Below, piece after piece: positions 1-9,200 of a stretch of DNA of 64,000 nucleotides. Origin of the DNA: Mimachlamys varia (taxonomy: Eukaryota > Mollusca > Bivalvia > Pectinida > Pectinidae); contig OX392530.1 in the NCBI GenBank assembly GCA_947623455.1, positions 35,185,405 to 35,249,404 of the forward strand. Reading direction: 5' to 3'. The position numbers were made by a program, and so were the translations under genes. Positions within the stretch are counted from its first letter, which is position 1. The number at the start of each line of letters is the position of its first letter. Below the pieces are notes generated by a model. That model saw only the letters and a list, made by a program, of their open reading frames with translations. It was not told the origin of the DNA and ran no database searches.

Positions 1-148
1 TACATATATCATTTTTAAAGGAAAATAATTATGGTTATTCATTTTGTCCATATGAAGTTGCTTTATCCAATTGTTTATCTGCTTAGTTTTAGCAATGACA
101 GACCATACCACGTGTATTTTCTATTAATATAGAGAATCAAGTTCTTAC

Positions 149-228
149 GTCGTCGATATAGTTTGCGTTGATATAATCTGATCCCGGTTTCGAACCCTGA
201 TCCTTGATAATCACCCTGGAGTGGTCGT
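149..228 (-). CDS. PTP catalytic domain exon (YDHSR...YINANYI)
   Basis: An 80-bp exon, phase 1 in and 0 out, with acceptor CTGTAG and donor GTAAGA. With the split Tyr it reads YDHSRVIIKDQG and then SDYINANYIDD, the two most recognisable early PTP motifs. The WPD loop and the HCX5R active site must lie to the left, outside the window, so catalytic competence cannot be judged. Confidence 0.9.
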
Positions 229-3200
229 CTACAGAAAAGCAATGGAATTACGTTAAACTGTTGGTACCACATGTATGTATATCAGGCGTGGTCGGGTGTA
301 TATGCAAATTGAACTTTCTTTAATTCCAATATCAGTCTCATCTAGTTATCTCAAAATTAATGTGGCAATAAAAAAAATTCGAGTCTTTCGAGTATTCGAT
401 TAACGTGAGTTTAAATGTAAAGTCTGAAGCTTGGCCGGACCCGAGGAAATATTAAATTGGGTATTTGAGTTATTTATAAAAAACAATCAGAGAATACCAA
501 AGTGTCAACAAAACCATAATCCGAACTCAAAATCTATTAAACCAGGGGCAAAACAGGAACAAAGGAAAGATTTACATGGAGGTTCTCTTAAAAGAACAAT
601 AGAATAAGACCAGGTGTTCCGCAAGAGTAAGCGTCTTCTGCTTCATCGACGACACCCGCCATGTAAATATTGGTCACTTCCAAGTAAGCATCAATCCTCA
701 AAATGAGAACCGAGTCATCATTGTCATCACAACAAGTAAACACACCAACAAGCAAATTCAAAAACGTCCATCTTAATATCACACAAAGATACAGAATATT
801 TCTCGATAAGATCAAGATGGTAACCATAAAACTTGCCCATAATCTTCAATATAAAAATATTGGGTTATATTGGGTGTTATAATATAAAAATGAGTTCAAT
901 ATAAAAATATAGTCCTGTATCATGCATTCAATCATTACACAATTGCCTTACTAATAGGCGTTTTGTAATATGATAATATTCTGCAATACAACTTACAGGC
1001 ACATTAATATGCATGCTAATTAACTTTTCTTTTTTAGAAAGAAATAAATTACACATATTTACATGGAAATGTCGTAGTAAATCTATTTTTGGGGATGTTG
1101 TACTCCTTTTTCCCTTCATCGTGGGGGTGAACGGCACCAAATAGTAAAGTCTGAAAAGGAAACACTTAGCAATTTACTGAGATCAGCAACCTTGAATTTC
1201 TCAGTCATCGAATGGAACAGTACAGTGTATGTCTAGGTGATTGATATAAATACTTAAAGTCTAATATTGTTAGAAGAAATGTTATCAACTGTAGGTGTAC
1301 ATGTAATTTGAATAGAAAAAATAAAAAGCGTAGATAGCTTTCTCTCATAAAACTTTGATGAAAAATATTTTCCAACAAAAAAACCCCCAGATATTTTACA
1401 GTAATGGTCATATCAACAAGGTGAGTAAAGTTTGTTTTGCTCTTTCAATCAAAACATATACTAATGCATAGACAATTTGTTAATCTACTTTGGATATTTA
1501 AAAACACTTAATTAACTACCTGGTATTCCTTGTCCAGAAGTTTATCAGCCTCTTTTTGTTCTAAGACAGACCCAAAATTCTTCACGGGTATCGGAGTAGA
1601 CAGGTCACAATCACTGAAGTCTGCACCAGCGTTGGCATACACATTGTCTTCGACGACTACATCAATGTCATCAAGTCTCATCTTTCCGTTAGTTAAGCTG
1701 TTTGGCTTCTGTACAGAATCATTGCGTTCTTCTTCGGGTAAGATTTCGTCTATTCACAGAAATAAAATTGTAGTATTTGATCCGTTTAACATATGACATG
1801 TACTTTAAATAATAATGAAAGTGTAACGAGATAATGATACAATTTCAGGGCGAATTGCCCCTTAATCAGGGCATGGATTTTAAATTTTACATATTATAAC
1901 ATTTAAAAGAGATAGACAGTCAATAAACAACGAAAATAAAGAAGAAAAATGTGAACAAAAAATTGGGTCAGCCATCAAATACGCAGTTCGTTTTGGATTA
2001 CCAACTTTTGGCCTCTAGCATCACTGAAGACGAAACAGCTATATGATGCAGTTTAATTCATTTTTTTCGGCATACTGTAGCTATTATTAAATTAAAAAGG
2101 TGCAGCATATGTGTGTGTTGGTCATCTTGCATATCCCATCGGTTAGTTTTTAACATACAAATTGATGCATTCACCTTAAAAACATATACCTTCGTACCTC
2201 TTAATGTAGAGACATTATTATCATACAATGTACATCGTGTTATATGATATATTATAACGTCAGATGTGAAGACAATATGCTTCGTTGAAGATCATTAAAA
2301 TAACGAAATTCCTACTGCTGAAAAAAAAATATAAATGTATAAGTAAAACATGTATGCATTGTTACACGTACATGAAATTAAATATCATAAATCTCTATTC
2401 CAGAGGAAGAAAATCGTATTTAAACAGCAATTTTATTAATAAAATTATTGAGTACTGCATTTGCTCTATTACTGCTTTTCTATTGAAACTTGAACAATGA
2501 TTGAAACTGAAAATATTCCGAGCATTTATTCTGAACTCTACCCTTGCTAAACTCTGTATTTGATTAACACATTTTTTTTATTTATATCAGATCTTCTATG
2601 CATACCATATTTAATTTTCTATAAACTATACAATCGATAATAATATCGAGAATACCTTAACTTTCGACTGCTGACAAACAAACTAACAGCATACGGATTT
2701 GAGAGATGCAGGTTGATCAGAACAATTGGCAAGTTTAATGGTTACCATCTTTGTCTCATTGAGACATATTCTGTATCTTTAAGTGATATGAAGATTGACA
2801 TTTTTGAGTATGCTTATTAGTGTGTTTACTTGTTGTGATTGACAATGATACTCGGTTCTCATTTTGAGAACTTGATGTTTACTTGGGTCTGACAAAGATT
2901 TACATGGCGGGTGTCATCGATGAAACAGAAGCAGCTTACTCTTCCTGAACACGTGGTCTTATTCTCTTGTACTTTAAACAAGGGTATCCATGTTAATCTG
3001 TCATTTGTTCATATTTTGCCGTTGGTTTAATCGATTTTGGTTCGGATTTGATTTTGTTGAAGAACAGGTGTTGACCCATTGAAAAGGAGCATTCCACACT
3101 TACATACAAGTTTGTGGTTTTACAGTATATGCTAACGTTAATCAATGACAACTTACGCAGTCCGGTATCTTTCTTGAAGTGCCTCGTGCTTTGTTTGTAT

Positions 3201-6200
3201 TTAGAATGGCTTTCACTTCCAGATTGTCGTCGTCTGTGAAAAAAAAACAACAAATAAACAACTTAATTTTGCAGCAGACAAAATGTTGTTGAATATTTCC
3301 AATAAAAAAAAATAACAATTTGTTTCAACAGTTAACGATATTTCCATTTTTGAAGTTGGCAGGAATACCTTTTTATTTACTTTAGGACAAGTTCACAAGT
3401 CAATAAAACAAACTCTGTCATTCGCCCTGTAGAAAAATATCTGGTAGAGCTTCTAATGAAGCTTCTTTTAAATAACAATATTGCTTAATGTTATGTAAAC
3501 TTACCTTTTCAGGAGAATAACGATAACAATGGCTACCACGGCGACCAAACAAGCCCCGATTACTCCTCCTACTATGCCCCCAGCACCACTTCCGGTGTCG
3601 TCTTTATCCGGATCCGGTATTGGATGAGCTATGACGCATAAGCATGTGTACAATTGTTGGGTTGTTCTTCATTATATTTAGCTTTTATAGACATGTATCT
3701 ATGCATTATAAGATCTTGATATATATGTATGTGGATGTGAATTTTATAAACAAGCAACCTATAATATACCTGGTTATATATTTCGTGAACAATCAACCAC
3801 AAGTATATATATGTCATGAGCACAGTACCTGAAGGTTCGCTTTAATCCACCTGCTAATAATTTAAATAACATACATAATATTCGTTACATAGTACATTAT
3901 AATGAATTAAAAAAATAATTAACTAAGCATTATATTAACAATCTAACTAATTATGTGTTTGATGAGCAATACTTCCGGCTACGTATTTCACGAACACACT
4001 ACATGTACCTGAATGACACGAACTGCCATAGTAACCATCCATACATCCCGTTTGACATTCCCCATTTACGTGATGGCACTCCGTCATGTTGAAACACTGC
4101 CCACACGTAAAGTTACAATCTTGGCCATATGATGAGTTTCGGCATGCTGTGTTAAATGTCAATAGAATACCATTAACAGTTTTAAATCATATTCCTGCCT
4201 ATGTAACTGTTTTTCAAATATGCAGAAAGGCATTTGCAAATATCAACAGTTTTAAGCACAAGTTATGGCTAGAAGACAATTGTTATTTTCTATTTAGAGT
4301 GGTTCTGGTTACGTTTTGCACATTGCGAATAGTGTTATACAATTCAATACCAGGCTTTGTTTATATCTAATTATTGTAACTACACAAACAAACATACCGA
4401 ATAGGAGATTGGACAATGACAATTGAGAGACAAACAGATATATCATCACAATGGAGGAGTGGGGGAGTAATAACAACGTATTCAAACAAAATTCGTGCAG
4501 CCATACCACGTTTGTTAGGTATCTAAATCCCCAAAGGCAATGTGTACTTCCTGAAGCAAACCAAAGCATGTAAACCGAATTTCAAATTACATGTATTTCA
4601 AATGAAACTTATATTTTGTTTTGTTAATTGGTAGAAATATAAGAAAAAAATGATTTACAGGAGGTGGAATTAACGATAAAATAAGAATGAAATTGCAATC
4701 CTGAAACTCTTGGCAAAAATTTTTTTCGCTCGTTCCGGGCACTATTTCACGTCATTTTTGTCACATTGTACATATCACCTGCATGTTAAGGTTAACTTTG
4801 TCATTTTCACTAAGGAATGGGAGAAACATATCACGATAATCCAATAGAGAGATACCTACGTTCACTACATGTGTCCCCCATCCAGCCTGGCAGACACCCG
4901 GGTGTGGAGCAGATCCCTGTCACATGATTACATCCACCATTCTCACAATGACATTGCTTCGTGCAGTTATCCCCGAAATGGCCTGCTCTGCATTCTGATG
5001 AAATAAATGGAAGCGTGTTGCATGTGTGGTATCATTTTAATTCCAATAAAACCTGTTTGTTTAATAAAATTACGAGACTATCTCTTAATCAAAATAAGCA
5101 TCTTTATAAACAGATATGATGACTCTGGAATAGCTTATGTAGACGGTTTTTGGTTATTGGTTGCTTGTTTTTTGTCATTGAAAAGGTTTCGTTGTACACT
5201 GTTACTGTTAACATACAAAATGTAAACATGGATACTGATATCATAGTTTCATTGAAATTGTTTCGTTTATTAAATAGTAAATATATTACGACTACCCACT
5301 GATTCATAGAAACATTAGAATTATAATTTCGAAAATCTATCATGACCTCTCAGAAGCCTGCACATTGATGTTTAAGTTAGCATTGGGTTTGCTGGTGTTT
5401 TAAAAGTATTTGATAGTTATTCTTACTTGTACTGCACGAGCTTCCAATATATCCAGCAATACAACCATCTGATGAAATGCAGATCCCATTAAAACGGTTA
5501 CATCCGGGTGTCTTACAATGGCAAGTGGAGAGACAGTCTTCTCCAAACAGGTTTTCGGGGCATTCTGTAAGGAAGTATTTTATAATTGCAAATATTGAGG
5601 ACTTTTTTAGCATGATGTAAAGCAAAGAAAAGAGACTACATGATATAAAAAGGAAATCTTTCATGAACGTCAATGTAAAATGGAATTTAATAGACGAGGT
5701 CAATAATTTTATTTTAACTAATAAGACAATCATAAAACATCATAAATAGTCATTTATTGAAGACATTACAGTATCTTTATGAAACGTGTTAATACTATAA
5801 TTTAAAAAAAAACCATATATATATATAACTTGGCTGTATGACATGACTGAACGAGTCAATTAGATGTGATCAATACAGTGTAGACGATTTTTTTTAAATG
5901 ATGAAGTTCATATCAATAAAAGGCAACAAGGAATTATTTGGTTTGATTTGTATTTACGTGTTGAGCATGACGTTCCCATCCATCCAGATATACATCCAGG
6001 TGTCGCGCATGTTCCATTGACATGGTTACATTTAACTCTTCTGCATCTGCATTGTGATGAGCATTTCTTTCCAAAAAACGGAGCAACACATGCTAGAGAA
6101 AAAAATATACAATAAACATAAACGTTTTGAATCGTTATTAGTGATTTATTGAAAAAACCAACATAAGTGAATATTTGTAATTAAGATGGGATCGGATTAT

Positions 6201-9200
6201 TTTAGTTATAAAAATTGTAAAATATAGTTATGATAGTTCAGATTTTCATTTAATGGCTCATATTTACCTTGACTACAGGAAGAACCATTCCAGCCATCTA
6301 AACATCCCGCATTCGTGTTTGAACAGGTACCAGTTGCTTTATCACATCCGGGTACAGCGCAGTGACATGGAGTGTTACACCCCTTACCGAACATTCCGTC
6401 AGAACACGCTAATACATAGAACATAGCAGTAGTTAAGAAAACACATGATTTTCAGATGTCGTTTTCATTCCCAAGTGATGTATATTCTATGAATGACGAT
6501 TAGAGTCGGTATGCGTGAAACACAAGCATGATTGTGTTTTATTACTCGCTAAAATCATTCAACATGGCTAACAAGTCAATGTTAACATGTCTTCATTTAA
6601 AATCGTGCACTATAAGCTTTATCAGTTAATGTTGTTGCTACAAAATGTACCATAATTAATTTATGTTTCGTGCTTGTAGACATTCAGATTCTTAGGGAAT
6701 TAACAATATGCTCCGCAATACCTTAACCGTTCGTGGGTATTTTGCAGCAACATATAAAACGACTGTTTGCAGGAAAAATGATATTAGATTAATCTATTTT
6801 ACAAGTATGGAAAAACTATTAGATATCTGCATTATAATTTTAACCCTGATGCGGCAGAAAAAAGATGACAGTGTGCAATCATATAGAACAAAAACCAAAT
6901 CAACTATACAATATACTACTGTCACATTAGAATATGAAGTATCTCATCCAAAGGTTTCCTATGCGACAATAAAGAACATATAGATAATTTAACTTCTATG
7001 ATTCGTTTCAGTTCTAGAAAAACAAATCAGAGAATAGCAAAGCGTCAACAAAACCATAATCCAAACTCAAAATCAATTAAACTAGAGGCAAAATAGGAAC
7101 AAAGGAAAAATTTACATGGATACTCTTGTAAAGGTACAAGAGAATAAGACTAGGTATTCCGGAGAGTAAGCGTCTTCTGCTTCATCGACGACACCCGCCA
7201 TGTAAATCTTGGTCACATCCAAGTAGGCATCAATCCTCAAAATGAGAACTGAGTCATCATTGTCAATCACAACATGTAATCACACTAATAACAAACTAAA
7301 AAACGCCCATCTTCATATCACACAAAGATACAGAATATTTCTCGATGAGATCAAAATGGCAACCATAAACTAGCCCATAGTCTTCATCAACCTGCATCTC
7401 TCGAATCCCTGTGCCGTAAGTTTGTTCGTCAGCAGGTGACATCTATCACGAAAATCTCGATATTCAGAGCAAGCCCTAGAATAACGAATCAAATACAACA
7501 TGTAAACACTAAGGATGGAGCAGCAGGGATGTTATTATCAAGAAAGGGAAAGTTCACGATAGGAAAATCAAAATCGTCACGTTTATGATAAAGCTTAGAA
7601 GTAGAATGGTCTTCCTATTTCTCTGACATTGTTTGTGCTATACTAACCTCTTAAAAGTGTATTGGATAATCATAATTTGACTAATTAATATTCTAGCAGG
7701 ACCATTCTTAAAGCAAATAAAAAAGAAACTGTATTGAATTTGTTTACTTACATATATTACATGACATCCCCATCCAGCCGGCCACACATCCGGGTACGTT
7801 ACAATGGCCTGTTACTGAGTTACAACCAGGGGTAGAACAGTGACACGTAGATAAACAGTTTTCCCCAAATGTTGCGATGGAACAAACTGAAAGAAAGGAA
7901 ACACAACAACTGATACATGGACGGACTTAAACTGAAGACTATCCACTGACCTCAACCACAATGTATATAATTGCGGAGGTTGTTCACCGTAATAAGTTTA
8001 ACGTGTAACCGCTTCATAAAGAACAACGTTGTGTCTTAAAAATGGGGATCTATATAACGTAGTGGTTTGTTATAAAGCAGACAAAAACATTACTTTATAT
8101 AAGTAAAACCGTACATACTATGTAATAATGTAATTGCAATGCACATGCTCTTTTTTCTGAAATTCATTTGGACATGTAAACATTTATATTTTCATATTTA
8201 TATGGTTCGTAGAATACTGACTCTGAGTTTAGTTATGACTTTTAATCAAAATAATGATATTAAATGATCTATAAAATATAATGAAAACACCCACTTACCG
8301 CTGACATAGAATGCTCCTTTAATTGTACATTGTCTTTCATGTGTGGTATATTCTATATTTATTTTCCGGTGAAAACAATCTGGATACATCATATATTGAT
8401 AAAGATGTCGATGATAAATGCAGTTTAATTGTGATTTCATCGAGGAAAGAATTAAATGATACAATACTACTGTTACAAAAGCCGTGACCAACCTTCATTA
8501 CAGCTATTCCCATGGTAACCAGCCTGGCACCCTGTCATGTTACAAACTCCGGTCACTCTGTTACATCCGGGCGTCTTACAACGACATTCCTCAACGCAGT
8601 TCTCTCCAAAAGTAACATATGAACAAGCTGAAATTTTAATATATGCAAAACACAATAACACATGTCTGACCCATTACTAAAGGTATATAGACTGTTTGTG
8701 CTTTTTCCATCGACCGATTATGCCTCAAGCATAAATCTTGTATTATATTTAATAAAGACGATGATGACAACTAAAGATTTTTTTTAATATTGCAGAGTCC
8801 AAAGAGGTCAGGATAATTCTGATTATTCCTAGTATTCCATGAAAACATCTTAACAGAAAGGAAAATAATATACCTTTACAGAGGAAGAAAAGATGTCAAA
8901 ATGTTTGGCTTAATAGTATGAAACCTTTCACTCTTTACGGCCATTTTAGAGATAACCTTTGATAACATCTACAAATTACAGGTCAGCACAAGATTTGTTT
9001 TGTTTTATTTCCAGTGAATCATATTCTATGAATAAGGATATGAATCTGTATACATTAAACACGAGGATGAAATATGTCTCGTTACTCGCTCCAATAATTT
9101 TAAATGACTTACAAAACAATGTTAATATTTGTAAATTTACAATCTTTAGCGATAAGCATTATTGATAATATTTTAACGCGACAAGATATTTAGCTCTGTA

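Noticed and set aside
190..215. Perfect RNA polymerase III B-box-like string (GGTTCGAAACC on the minus strand)
   Set aside because: It lies inside the PTP exon, where the same bases encode GSKPG in frame. No A box at proper spacing was seen, so I take it as chance.
588..827. 79-codon minus-strand frame as a gene
   Set aside because: It belongs to the dispersed repeat and lacks a start context or partner exons. Kept as a repeat with a coding-like remnant.
1530..1796. 88-codon plus-strand open frame
   Set aside because: It is a shadow of the minus-strand cytoplasmic exon 1520-1749, which has splice sites, phase match and family-like sequence.
2285..2500. 71-codon plus-strand open frame
   Set aside because: AT-rich intronic sequence of low complexity, with no splice or homology support.
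6708..6983. 91-codon plus-strand open frame
   Set aside because: It lies in an intron, partly matches the duplicated intron near 9,100-9,650 where the frame is not kept, and has no recognisable domain.
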